A stretch of 64,000 nt of DNA from Dactylis glomerata. Lineage: Eukaryota; Streptophyta; Magnoliopsida; Poales; Poaceae. Positions within the stretch are counted from its first letter, which is position 1; the number at the start of each line of letters is the position of its first letter. Positions 23,699 through 35,255 of the stretch are shown here, piece by piece. The notes below the pieces were generated by a model, which did not search any database, was not told where the DNA came from, and worked only from the letters and a program-made list of their open reading frames with translations. The stretch lies in the NCBI GenBank assembly GCA_007115705.1, contig QXEO01002102.1, positions 2,126,509-2,190,508 of the forward strand, read 5' to 3'. A program made the position numbers and the translations under genes.

Positions 23699-25332
23699 TG
23701 ATACGTCTCCAACGTATCTATAATTTTTGATGCTCCATGCTTGTTTTTACACCATTTGCCTACTGTTTCGTTACACTTTGTGGCACTTTTATGCATTTTC
23801 CAGAACTAACCTATTAACAAGTTGCCACAGTGCCAGTTCCCTGTTTTCTGCTGTTTTTGTGTTTCAGAAGTGACACACAGGAAATATTCTCGGAATTGGA
23901 CGAAACAAGTCCCTGAAGTCTTATTTTACCCGGAAGCTTCCAGAGATCCGAAGGAGAGAAGGAGAGGGGCCACCAGGGGCCCACACGCCTGGCTGGCACG
24001 GCCAGCCCCTGGCCCGCGCCACCATGGTGTGAGGCCGCCTGGTCTCTCCTCTGACATCGCCCCTTCGCCTATAAAGACCCCCCGACGGAAAAAACCTAAA
24101 TACCCGATCACTTTTCCAGAACACATCGCGATCCGCCGCCGCCGTCGACCCAAAGATCGGGAGGGTCTAGAAGCTCTTCCCGGCACCCTGCCGGAGAGGG
24201 GAATCGCCACCGGAGGTCTTCTTCATCGCCATGCTTGCCTCCAGAGCGATGAGTGAGTAGTCTACCTTGGACTATGGGTCCATAGCAGTAGCTAGATGGT
24301 TGTCTTCTCCACCATGTGCTTCATGTTTAGATCTGATGAGCTGCCCTACATGATTGAGATCACCGTTATGTAATTCTACATGTTTGGTTTGTTGGGATCC
24401 GATGAATATTGGTGTTTATGATTGAGTTGTTGTACTAAATATTATCTTTTGTTATCTCTATGTTGTTTATGATCTTGCATGCTCTCCGTTGTTAGTAGCT
24501 ATCTTGGCCGAGTAGTTGCTAGTGACTCCAAGAGGGGCTATTTATGCTCGATAGTGGGTTCATGCCTCTATTTAACCTGGGGGAGTGACAGAAACCTCAA
24601 AGGTTGTAGATGTGTTGTTGCTACTAGGGAGAAAACAACATTCATATGCTCAAGGGCATATGCTTTGTTTACATTACACACTTTGCTTAATGCAATTATC
24701 TGTTGTTCGCAACTTAATACTTGTGGAGTTCTCAAATTGATTCACCACAAGTGGATTATTAGTCATAGATGCAGTTGGATGGCGGTCTATGTATTTTGTT
24801 GTAATGCCCAGAGTAAATCTCATAGTGATCTTCTTGACATATCACGTTTATCTTTATTCTATCAATTGCCCAACTGTAATTTGTTTACCCAGCATGTGTT
24901 ATTTATCTTATGGAGAGACACGACTAGTGAACTGTGGACCCCGGTCCTATTTCCATCATATTGCTATCACCTGTTTAATTTACTCGCACTGTTTACTTTA
25001 CTCGCATACTTTTACTGTTTTCCACTCGATACACTCATAACCTTTGTTTCAAGCAAACCGGTGAGATTGACAACCTCATCGTAAGTTGGGAGCAAGGTAC
25101 TTGGTTGTGTGTGTGTAGGTTCCGCGTTGCAGCTAGCAAGCAAAGCTTGGACGAGGCGCCATATATAAATTGTCCGAAGCTGTCGCAAACTAGCAAGCAT
25201 CACCTTCAGTCGTTTGTCTCTCCTCTCCAAGAACGATAAACCTTGGTTTCTTAACTGAGGGAAAACCAGCTGCTATACTCACCACACCTTCCTCTTGGGG
25301 TTCCCAACGGGCTGGTCATTCACCACGCATCA
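23699..25332 (+). repeat. Element A 3' LTR
   Basis: 1,634 bp, tgatacgtctcc to cgcatca, matching the 5' LTR in length. TATA box ctataaag near 24069. Confidence 0.9.
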
Positions 25333-25995
25333 GAGAGCGCGAGGGAGGAGAGGGAGGCCGGCGCCACAAGCATGGAGAACATCACCACGTGAAGGAGACC
25401 GAGTCTGGATGAGCACGAGCACGTGATGGTGCACTAGGACTGCCTACGACACGATGTCTACACGTCTAAGGCGTGCTATACACTTGGCTTGCGTGCTAAA
25501 ATTAGGCCGAACCCATATATGGGTCGGTATGTACCCGTTTGAGTCAAACCGAGTCAGTTTGAGCCCAAACCAGGCATGTTTTGGGCCAGGTCTTTGCTGA
25601 GGACGCCCGGCCACCTATAAGTACCCCTGGGCGCCCCCTCAATTAGGGTTAGACCACATTTAGACTACAGATTATTTCGTTGAACTGTTGTAAGCATTCA
25701 TCTGAATTCCTCCGCACCAATTCATCTGGATTTGGTGTTATACTGCTGCAAGGTTAGTGTGATCTGTTGTTCCATTGGGAATCAGTAGATTGCAAACTAC
25801 CGTTTCGTGGTCGACGGCTACGTACGCAAGTGTGTGGAGTCGTGAATATCCTACAGGGTTTGAGAGCTGTTGCATTGGCATCAGGGTTCAAGTGAGGAGA
25901 GTTCATCGGTGACACCAAGTTATCCCCGACAATCATCCGCTGTCATCATCACCATCGCCTCACTCACGAGAAGATCGGGCCACCCCTTATCATCT

Positions 25996-26007
25996 TGGTA
26001 TCAGATT
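25996..26007 (+). other. Element B primer-binding site
   Basis: ttggtatcagat follows the 5' LTR end (25992) after a 3-bp spacer. It is the usual complement of initiator tRNA-Met used by many plant Ty3 and Ty1 elements. Confidence 0.8.
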
Positions 26008-27435
26008 TCCAAGGTTTACTCGGTGAGCATCCACAAATTCATCCCTGCAATTCATTTTTGTTTTCAGTCCTATCCAGAAAAAGCCCAAAAAAAATTAGGG
26101 TTCTTAGTTTCTGCCATAGCCTAGATTGCACCGTCTTGAGTTTTAGTCGCTGATCGTCCTTTTTGCGTATCTTTTCTTCCAATTCGTAGGAGTCTAGGGT
26201 CATCGATCTTTTCTGCATCTTTGTTCCGAGTTTAGATCTCGTTTGGAGTCTCGTCGATCGTCATCATCTTCATTGGTTTGTACTGCTGTTCTTTATGCAC
26301 AGCATAGATCCGATCGGAAGTCAAGTCAAAAAAAATAGCACCGAGCGTGGGCGTTGTGCAGATCGGATCAATCTGAGTCGTGGCCATGGGTCACAGTACC
26401 GATCGCCGCCGTCGTAACTCGAGCACCGATCGATAGTTAGCAAACAAAACAAAAACACAGCCAGATCCGATTATTGTTTCTAGGACCGATCGGTTCCTTC
26501 AAAAAATCTGATCGCTGTTGCAAAGTCCCTGCACCGATCGCGTTTCAGGAAAAAAAAACAAAAGGCAGCGCGCCTCGCCCTAGGCGCCAAAGCGCGGAGA
26601 TTGTCTAGGGTCCAGCGCCCCAGCGATCGCGGCTCGCACGGCCGCTCGCCCGACCGCGGAGGTCGTCTGGCGTCCAGCGCCAGTTCGGGCCTCTTCTTTT
26701 TAGGCCCAATTTCGAGTTAGTTAAAAAAATAGAAAAAAGGGGACGTGCCTGCACACGCCACACCTATATATAAAAAAGAGACAAACTACTTTGTCCGTTT
26801 CGCGTCGCCGTCGCGCTGCCGTGCGTTTTCGGCGTCGTATATCTCTGCCGCGACACGTTTTTTGTCGATTTCTCTTCCGCGACAGCGTGTTACCACTGTG
26901 TCCACATAGCGTCTTTTCTACACGATTTTGCTCGCTTTAGCTACAGCCTGTCTACATCATCGTGTTAGGAGCTTACCCATACGAGACTAGCTACTTCGTG
27001 CTCATCAGGCTGCTGCCGTGTGCGCAATCTTGTGCCTGTTCGTCGAGCTAGTGCTAGCGTCTCTCTTGTGCATTGCAACACGAGCTACTGTGCGTTGTCA
27101 CTTATATCTCTTGAGCTCTTTTTCAGAGTTGCTTTGCCTCGCTTATCTCCACCGTGTGTGTTTCGTGGGTCTTGACATACGATCAGCACTAGGACTTATT
27201 TGCGGTGTACTTAGGATACCATACCTACAGCTCCACCATATATTCCTGGTTTGTCGTGTGATCGCTCTTATACCCTCGGTATTCACTTCATCACATCCGT
27301 GCACGAGCTTGATACTTTGTTCTGGTATGCACTACTATTCACTTTGGAACGGTAAGATTACCTTTTCTTGTCAGTTTTTGAGTGAGTTGTGCGAGGCCCC
27401 ACATGTTTTTGATTTTGTGCACTAATCTACTAATC
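26008..27435 (+). other. Untranslated leader of element B
   Basis: A 1.4-kb leader before gag. It is pyrimidine-rich with repeated gatcg motifs near 26300-26560 and a GC-rich tract at 26570-26690. No supported coding frame. Confidence 0.6.
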
Positions 27436-30400
27436 ATGTCTACTAGTGGTTATGATGTGATGCAGGAAAAAGATGGGGATACACCTGTGGTTTGGACGGA
27501 CTTTGTTGGACTGCGCACTCATCTGGAGGGGGTGTTGGATCGCTCTACTGCCGACGCTGTGACTGCACATCAGCAACTCCAGTTCAAAGTGCAAGGCACC
27601 GCAGATACTGTTCAAGCTATGCAAGCTCAGTTCACTACTTTCCAGCACAGCATTGATCAGTTGAACCAATCCCTAGCGGAGCTGCGTCGACCCATGGTAC
27701 CACCGCCTGTGCAGCCTGCTGCTGACTTTGCTGATGATGACAGTGTCCATGACAATGCCAATCTACTAGGCCCCAATGCTCGTGGGCATGGTCTTGGACA
27801 ACATGGTCGGCCACCACATGGCCTCGGTGCCCGACGTGTAATACCTGCTGAGGATGATTTTCTAGGGAAGCCAAAGTTCTCGATACCCAGATTTGATGGT
27901 GAAGGTGATGTGGAGGATTACCTCACTTGGGAGCTCAAGATCGACAACCTGTGGCGTTTGCATGCTTACACTGAAGATAAGAAGATCAAACTTGCATCCT
28001 CAGAATTTGATGGTTATGCCCTACGTTGGTGGGATAATATTCTGTCATAACGACGAGCAGCTCATGAGCTTCCTGTTTTGCGATGGACAGAGATGAAGGA
28101 AATCATGCAGGCTCGTTATGTACCCACCAATTATTTGCGTTCAGTTTTTGATAGATTGACACAGCTGAAGCAAGGATTTTTTGACAGTTGATGCTTATTA
28201 CAAGGAGATGGAACTGTTGATGCAGCGATCGCGAGTTCAAGAGTCTAGTCAGATGACTATGCAACGGTTTTTGCATGGACTCAGACTTCCAATCAAGAAC
28301 ATCGTCCGGCATCATACTTACAATGATATGAATCAGTTGCTTCACCATGCTATGGAGGCTGAGGCACAGCTTGCTGAAGAGGCGCAACAAAAATCTCGCT
28401 TTTCACCTGCCAATCGATACATGGCCAGGGCACCTTCTAGCCCTGCCCCAGCGCCACTTGAGGGGACTCCTACTCGCCCCTCCTCGTCCACTAGGCCAGC
28501 GACCTCTGGAGCTCAGTCCAGACGTCCCGCTACCACACCAGCCGCTAGTTCTGGTTCGAGTGCCTCCGTGACTCGTGCTACTGAAAAACTATGTCATACG
28601 TGTGGAGGCAAGGGACACTTTAAAAGAGATTGTCCCAACAACAAAGTGATAGTGGTTACTGAGCACAGATATGAGACCGGAGAAGATGCTGATCCGTTTG
28701 GTTCTGATGATGAAGGTGAAGATGCTTATGCTGACTCTTCTCCTATTATTGTTGTCTCTCCACGTACGTTGAGTGTGCAGCCCAATATTGATTCTCGGCG
28801 CTGCAACCTGTTTCAAACCAAGGCACTAGTTGGTCCCAATAAAGCTTGCAAGGTGATCATTGATGGCGGAAGCTGTCGCAATCTCGCAAGTAAGGAGTTA
28901 TGTGCCAAGCTGGGTTTGAAATATTTACCTCATCCTAACCCATATTATATTCAGTGGTTAAGTGACAATGGTGAGATGAAGGTAAACTACATGGTACGTG
29001 TGAACTTTGAGATAGGGTCATACAAGGATTCTATAGATTTTGATGTGGTTCCTATGATGGTTTGTCATCTCTTGTTGGGTCGGCCATGGCTCTATGATCG
29101 ACATGTGCAACACAATGGTCGAGCCAATACTTATCACTTGGAGTTCAAGGGCAAGAAAATCAACCTACTGCCTATGTCACCGCAGCAAATTGTTAATGAA
29201 TCTCGTCAGAAGACTGAAGTGAAACTCGAACAGCCACCTCCACGAGATAATGTAACAGCCATGAGTGATATAACGAAAAGTGAGGGAGTGCCCAACTTGT
29301 TAGTTTTAGCCACCAAAGAAGACATGAGAGAATTTAGTGAGGATCCTACAGCCATGCCTCTTGTGCTCATGTACAAGGGCGAGGTCTTAGTTTCTAACGA
29401 TATGCAACCTGTTTCTCTTGGTGTCTCAACTGTTTTGCAGGACTTTGATGATGTTTTTTCGGCGGAGGTACCTGCTGGGCTGCCACCATTACGAGGCATC
29501 GAGCACCAAATCGACTTGATCCCTGGCGCCTCTTTGCCCAACCGCGCTCCCTACAGGACCAACCCCGATGAAACGAAGGAGATACAAGCACAAGTGCAAG
29601 CTCTTCTGGATAAAGGGTACATTCGTGTCTCTCTTAGTCCTTGTGTTGTTCCTGTAATTTTGGTGCCTAAGAAAGATGGTACATGGTGCATGTGCGTAGA
29701 TTGTAGAGCTATAAACAACATTACTATTCGATATCGTCATCCTATTCCCCGTCTCGAGGATATGTTAGATGAATTGAGTGGTGCGGCTGTTTTCTCTAAA
29801 ATTGATTTGCGTAGTGGTTACCATCAAATTCGCATGAAAGAAGGAGATGAATGGAAAACTGCTTTCAAAACTAAATTTGGTTTATATGAGTGGCTAGTCA
29901 TGCCTTTTGGTCTTACTAATGCACCTAGTACATTCATGCGCTTAATGAATCATGTTTTGAGAGAGTTCATTGGTCGTTTTGTGGTTGTCTATTTTGATGA
30001 CATACTTATTTACAGCCGCAATGAAACTGAACACTGTGCTCATATTAGACAAGTTTTGCAAGTGCTGTGTGATAATAAATTGTATGCTAATCTTGAGAAG
30101 TGCACATTTGCAAAAGATAAGGTCATATTTCTGGGTTATGTTGTTTCTAAGCATGGTGTAGAGGTAGATCAATCTAAAATTGCTGCTATTCAAGATTGGC
30201 CTACTCCCATAAATGTTAGTCAAGTACAAAGTTTTCACGGTCTTGCTGGTTTTTATCGCCGTTTTGTGAAAGACTTTAGTACTATTGCTGCACCATTAAA
30301 TGAGTTAACGAAGAAAGGTGTTCCTTTTGTGTGGGGCGCAGCCCAAGATCATGCATTTGATGAATTAAAACGTTTGCTTACTTCTGCACCTTTACTTGCA

Positions 30401-32065
30401 TTGCCTGATTTTTCAAAGCAATTTGAAGTTGAATGTGATGCTAGTGGTATAGGCATAGGTGGCGTTTTGATGCAAGAGGGTCATCCTATTGCTTATTTTT
30501 CTGAGAAATTATCTGGTGCTAGACTGAATTATCCTGTTTATGATAAAGAATTGTATGCACTTGTTAGAGTTCTTGAGGTTTGGCAACATTATTTGTGGCC
30601 AAAAGAATTTATCATACATTCTGATCATGAAGCTTTGAAATATTTGAAAGCACAATCCAACTTGCATAGGCGTCTCGCTAAGTGGGTTGAGTTTATTGAA
30701 TCTTTTCCGTACATCATTAAACATAAGAAGGGAAAAGATAATGTGGTTGCTGATGATCTATCTAGGAAGAATATGTTATTGACACAACTTGATATTAATA
30801 TTCCTGGTTTACAGAGTATTTGTGAGCTTTATGCAACTGATCATGATTTTGCTGAACCACACCGTTTGTGTGCTGTGAAAAACGCTTGGGAACAATATCA
30901 CATACATGATGGGTTTCTTTTTCGAGCTAACAAACTATGTGTTCCGGAGTCGTCTTTGCGTTTGCTCTTATTGCAGGAATCACATGCTGGAGGTTTGATG
31001 GGTCACTTTGGGCGTGAGAAGACATTACTCATGCTAGCTGATCACTTCTTTTGGCCCAGGATGAGGCGTGATGTGGACAGGTATGTGCGGCGCTGCATTG
31101 TGTGCAACACATCCAAGTCCAAGCTGAAGCCTCACGGTTTGTATACACCACTACCTGCACCTATTACACCATGGGAAGATATTAGTATGGATTTTGTGCT
31201 AGGATTGCCAAAAACTAAACATGGTCATGATTCTATATTTGTAGTAGTGGATAGATTCTCTAAAATGGCACACTTTATTGCATGTCATAAGAGCGACGAT
31301 GCGTCGCATGTGGCTAACCTGTTTTTCAGGGATATTGTATGCTTGCATGGAGTGCCCAAGACTATTGTTTCTGACAGGGATGTCAAGTTCATGAGCTACT
31401 TCTGGAAGACCTTATGGGGAAAGCTAGGAACGAAGCTGCTGTTTAGCACTACATGTCATCCCCAAACTGACGGCCAGACCGAGGTGGTGAATCAAACTTT
31501 GTCACAGTTGCTGAGGACAATGATCAAGAAAAATCTGCGGGAGTGGGAAGATTGTTTGCCGCATGTGGAGTTTGCATACAACAGGGCAGTACATTCTACT
31601 ACTCAGCTTTGTCCGTTTGAGGTGGTGTATGGCTTCAAACCTATTACACCACTAGATTTGTTGCCTCTTCCATTGCATGAGAGAGTTAATATGGAGGCAT
31701 CAAAGAGAGCTGATTTTGTGAAGAAAATTTATGAGAAGACTCGAGAGGCTATTGAGAAGAAAGGGAAGAATACTGCTGCTACTCGCAACAAGTCAAGAAA
31801 GCAGGTTCTTTTTCAGCCCGGTGATATGGTATGGGTGCACCTGCGCAAGGACAGATTTCCTTTGCTTAGGCGTTCCAAGTTGAGGCCCCGACGTGCTGGT
31901 CCCTATAGAGTGCTTGCCAAGATCAATGATAATGCCTACTCGATTGATATTCCTATTGCTGAGTTTGGTTGTGTTAGCAACAGTTTTAATGTTGCTGATT
32001 TATCACCATATGATGGAGATGACCTTGGAGCGTCGAGGTCGACGCCTTTTGTAGGGGGGAGATGA
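27436..32065 (+). pseudogene. Gag-pol polyprotein of element B
   Basis: The ATG at 27436 starts Gag (GKPKFSIPRFDGEGDVEDYL). A TAA at 28048-28050 interrupts it. A one-base excess in a T-run at 28177-28182 then shifts the frame, after which it stays open to 32065. Order: CCHC zinc knuckle (28592-28633, CHTCGGKGHFKRDC); protease (IDGGSC, about 28861); reverse transcriptase with YFDD (about 29990); RNase H (DASGIGIGG, about 30437); integrase with an HHCC finger (about 30980-31110) and DDE residues (MDFV about 31186, VSDRD about 31369); C-terminal GPYRVL (about 31900). The stop codon is the first LTR triplet (tga). It is the only polymerase-bearing frame in the window and is nearly complete. Confidence 0.9.
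32051..32062 (+). other. Element B polypurine tract
   Basis: gtaggggggaga lies directly before the 3' LTR and would prime plus-strand DNA synthesis. It is also the last coding stretch of pol. Confidence 0.8.
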
Positions 32066-33014
32066 TGAGGACATCCCTACTACACAGCCATCTCCACCTA
32101 CTATTGATGATCCTATTGTTGCTGATCAAGATAAGTCCAATGATGAGATAAGGATTGGACCAATTACTCGAGCCCGTGCTAAGTTGTTACAACAGCAGGT
32201 GAACTCACTCCTTGCTGAATCTGATATTTATTGTAATGAGAATTTTATACTGCCTAAGTCTTTGTTCATATGTATGATCAGGTTCATTGGAGAAGAAGGG
32301 GTTCGAGGGAGCGAGGAGATGCAACATATGGAGCACGACGTGGTGATCAAGCAAGAGAGCGCGAGGGAGGAGAGGGAGGCTGGCGCCACAAGCATGGAGA
32401 ACATCACCACGTGAAGGAGACCGAGTCTGGATGAGCACGAGCACGTGATGGCGCACTAGGACTGCCTACGACACGATGTCTACACGTCTAAGGTGCGCTA
32501 TACACTTGGCCTGCGTGCTAAAATTAGGCCGAACCCATATATGGGTCGGTATGTACCCGTTTGAGTCAAACCGAGTCAGTTTGGGCCCAAACCAGGCATG
32601 TTTTGGGCTAGGTCTTTGCTGAGGATGCCCGGCCACCTATAAGTACCCCTGGGCGCCCCCTTAATTAGGGTTAGACCATGTTTAGACTACAGATTATTTC
32701 GTTGAACTGCTGTAAGCATTCATCTGAATTCCTCCGCACCAATTCATCTGGATTTGGTGTTATACTGCTGCAAGTTTAGTGTGATCTGTTGTTCCATTGG
32801 GAATCAGTAGATTGCAAACTACTGTTTCGTGGTCGACGGCTACGTGCGCAAGTGTGTGGAGTCATGAATATCCTACAGGGTTTGAGAGCTGTTGCATTGG
32901 CATCAGGGTTCAAGCGAGGAGAGTTCATCGGTGACACCAAGTTATCCCCGACAATCATCCGCTGCCATCATCACCATCGCCTCGCTCACGAGAAGATCGG
33001 GCCACCCCTTATCA
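32063..33014 (+). repeat. Element B 3' LTR, including coding tail
   Basis: 952 bp. A frame offset by one base from pol runs from the LTR start to a TGA at 32412-32414. It encodes DEDIPTTQPSPPT, then IGPITRARAKLLQQQ. I recall this ITRARA motif as the C-terminus of CRM-type polyproteins, which is encoded within the LTR. A TATA-like cctataagtacccc lies near 32635. Confidence 0.85.
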
Positions 33015-33019
33015 TCTTC

Positions 33020-33180
33020 ATGCTCAAGTTCCTTGAGTTGTGGAATGGAAGCATTGTCCCTGCCGTGTTTTAGGATATGATGCCAGGATTTAAGAAAAAG
33101 CTTCTGTTTTTGTGGTTGAATCATCCTCGGAATATCCTACTGAATTGGAGGTCTCTCTTGGAATAAAATATGATCTTTTG
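33020..33180 (+). pseudogene. Ulp1-like protease gene, 3' part
   Basis: Continues the frame interrupted at 16525. The codons after DCGFF read M-L-K-F-L-E-L-W-N-G, then a TAG stop (33072-33074). Beyond it is KKKLLFLWLNHPRNIL, a conserved-looking tail. The in-frame TAG, and another stop near 33165, show that the gene was already degraded or has decayed since. Confidence 0.6.
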
Positions 33181-33768
33181 AGGTATGCTCTCCCACAAAT
33201 TAGTGTTACCCTAGTTTTTATGTACTAGGTTCCACCTATTAATATGTTTTTAGTTACACACGTGTTAGTGCTGAACTTTACCCATCCATTTGTGTATTTG
33301 TTTTCCCACTACTTAAAATTATTGTACTATGGGTAACTTAGGGTTATAGACATGGTAACTCTTACTATATATAGAGGGTTACTTTTTGATACAAACAGGG
33401 GTGGTAAATTTTTGTAGTAATAGTATTGTTATTTTTGTTGCATGTTGGTGGTATCTGTGTTTTTGTTTGCTCAAAACCCAAGTCACAACAAAAAAACTTT
33501 ATTACGAGTAATAGTAGTACTTGCATTGCATAGCATATGCATGATGGATCAAAACCTGAATTGAACCCCTTAATAAAAACTGAATCACAACAAAACACAC
33601 TGTGTGGATAACTTTAGGACATTAAGCAGGATAACTTACAACTAAAACATGTGGTAACTTCATTGCAATGTTCTGGGATAATGGTAGTTTGTGTACATAT
33701 CCACATGTACATTCACTCAATCATATAAGATCACAATTACATAGGATCGGTTTACATTTTGCAGGGCG
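33181..33768. other. Tail-to-tail spacer of the Mutator-like element
   Basis: AT-rich DNA between the convergent Ulp1 and FAR1 genes, with at least five ggtaact/ggataact motifs (33331, 33354, 33606, 33629, 33653). No coding frame. Confidence 0.5.
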
Positions 33769-35250
33769 TTATCCATGAGGCGCATATCCAGCCAACTTTA
33801 GTCGCTCTTTGCACTTGCGCCTTGTGTGTTTTGTTGAGTCGCAGAAGTTGTAATATCTCACTTTCTTTGTAGCAAGGTCGAGTGGATTTTTATTGGCTAT
33901 CTCTTGCGGTCTCCCTTTTGTGATTGATAGTGGAGGGTTCTCTACACGCATGTTGGATGAAATGTGCAATCTAGAGGTGCTTGTAGCTGGAACTTCTTCC
34001 TAGTAGTTGCTTGCCTGTTGTGTAGTTGTTGCTGCTGGCACGTGTGTGCTAGGAGCACTAGATGATGGCATAGTAATTGCTCTTTCTTTGGCTTCTGCCG
34101 CCTTCTTTTGATCTCATTTCATTATCGTTTTCAGTTCTTGTTTCATTGCCTTGAGGTGTGTGTGAATTATCTTTTTTCCATCTTCTGTCTTTACCCCCAC
34201 TTGGCACATTTTTCTAAAATCATCTCTGAATGATGCAAACACCGTCATATTTCTTGCCTCTTCTGGCATTTGTTTCTTGTCAGCATGATTTGCATTCTCC
34301 TTTTATCCCAGGACAAATTCTGCGTCCCATGTCCACCTTTTTAGTATGTACGCTTCTGGTATTTGATGGAATTTCAGATCTTTCATTACCTTTATGATAT
34401 GGTAGCACAACATGCCATCACGCTCGAATTTACAACAATTGCATGAGTAGGTATTGTCTTCCCAGTTTGCAAACACCTCGTAGTCTCTGTATCCATAGTG
34501 AGCAACCGGCAGACCTGTTATGCTAAGCTTGAATTGGTAGACGTTGAGGTGGTCACATTGGTACATCATGACTTTTGGCAGCTCTTTCTGTAACCTGTTG
34601 AAAATGTTCTTTGTGTAGGCTTTTGCCATCTGTCTCTCCATTGCATTTCCACACCACCAAGATGGCTCTGTTAGAGTAGTATCTGTCATTGCCTTTAGCT
34701 CTGCATTCATAGTTTTATCTTGGATTGACATGTACTATTGGAAAAACTCAAAGTGAGAGTTACTCGGCTTTACGTAGCACTTGAGGACAGCGTTAAACCC
34801 TTCGCTTCTTGCTGTGGTCTGCAGGAAGGGGTAGAAGTTTTGCATGAAGTAGGCTGGTACCCAAACCTTCCTTTGGTCCCATAGTCCGAAGAGATATGCG
34901 GTGTTATATTGCCATCCAAGTCGTCTTGAATTCCTCCGGCGTCAAGCTGTTGTTGACACATGCATTGAATGCCTCAAGAAGCTTAGGATATTTGGCCATA
35001 AAGCTTCCTATCTTTTTTGTTGCATTTTGCATGACCTGCCATCTGCAGTTACTGTGGTTTGCATCCGAAAAAACAACATCGATAGCTGCTTTTATTCTAG
35101 TGTCTTGATCAGTAATTATGTTCTTTGGTGCAATGTCTCCCATCGCTAGTTTGAACATTTTGAACAGCCACACAAAGTTGTTGCTTAGCTCCTGTCGGAC
35201 AAATCCACACCCTCACTATATTGACTGCCTATGATTGTTTATCCCTATGA
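33769..35250 (-). pseudogene. FAR1-type transposase gene, C-terminal part
   Basis: Read on the minus strand from 35250: the MULE domain with the second acidic motif (IITDQD, near 35110) and RWQVMQNATKKIGSF; a frameshifted section corresponding to WVPAYFMQNFYPFLQTTARS; then 34731-34303 with the SWIM zinc finger (C-N-C, then C-Y-H, near 34400-34440). The C-terminal frame ends at 33769 with KGRPQEIANKNPLDLATKK and a CCHC-like NFCDSTKHTRRKC. Several stops and frameshifts interrupt it. FAR1-related proteins are Mutator transposases or transcription factors derived from them. The tail-to-tail Ulp1 gene favours a transposon origin here. Confidence 0.75.
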
Positions 35251-35255
35251 AGGGA

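Larger units (their letters stand above)
16823..25332 (+). mobile_element. Element A: Athila-like gag-protease retrotransposon
   Basis: An 8,510-bp element with LTRs of identical length (1,634 bp; 16823-18456 and 23699-25332). The primer-binding site at 18468-18485 matches the tRNA-Asp type of Athila elements, and a polypurine tract lies near 23685-23698. One open reading frame (gag plus retropepsin) is present. Reverse transcriptase, RNase H and integrase are absent, so it is non-autonomous. The LTRs start tgatacgtctccaacgtatc (tgttacg in the 5' copy) and end gcatca. About 39 LTR differences by eye (about 2.4%). It is nested in the 5' LTR of B. Confidence 0.92.
16526..33014 (+). mobile_element. 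Element B: Ty3/gypsy, CRM-like retrotransposon
   Basis: The LTRs are 952 bp each. The 5' LTR is split into 16526-16822 and 25338-25992 by element A (297 + 655 bp); the 3' LTR is 32063-33014. Both start tgatgaggacatcc and end ccccttatca. The primer-binding site is ttggtatcagat, as for initiator tRNA-Met, at 25996-26007. Gag-pol spans 27436-32065 and a polypurine tract precedes 32063. Without element A the length is about 7.97 kb. The integrase type, the tRNA-Met site and a polyprotein tail encoded inside the LTR suggest the CRM group of chromoviruses. The LTR copies differ at about two dozen sites by eye. It inserted into the Ulp1 gene. Confidence 0.9.

Noticed and set aside
24479..25084. 201-codon frame inside the element A 3' LTR, with shorter relatives in the other LTR copies
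   Set aside because: It recurs because the LTR recurs. It has no domain, a biased composition and lies in non-coding LTR sequence; the C copies break it.
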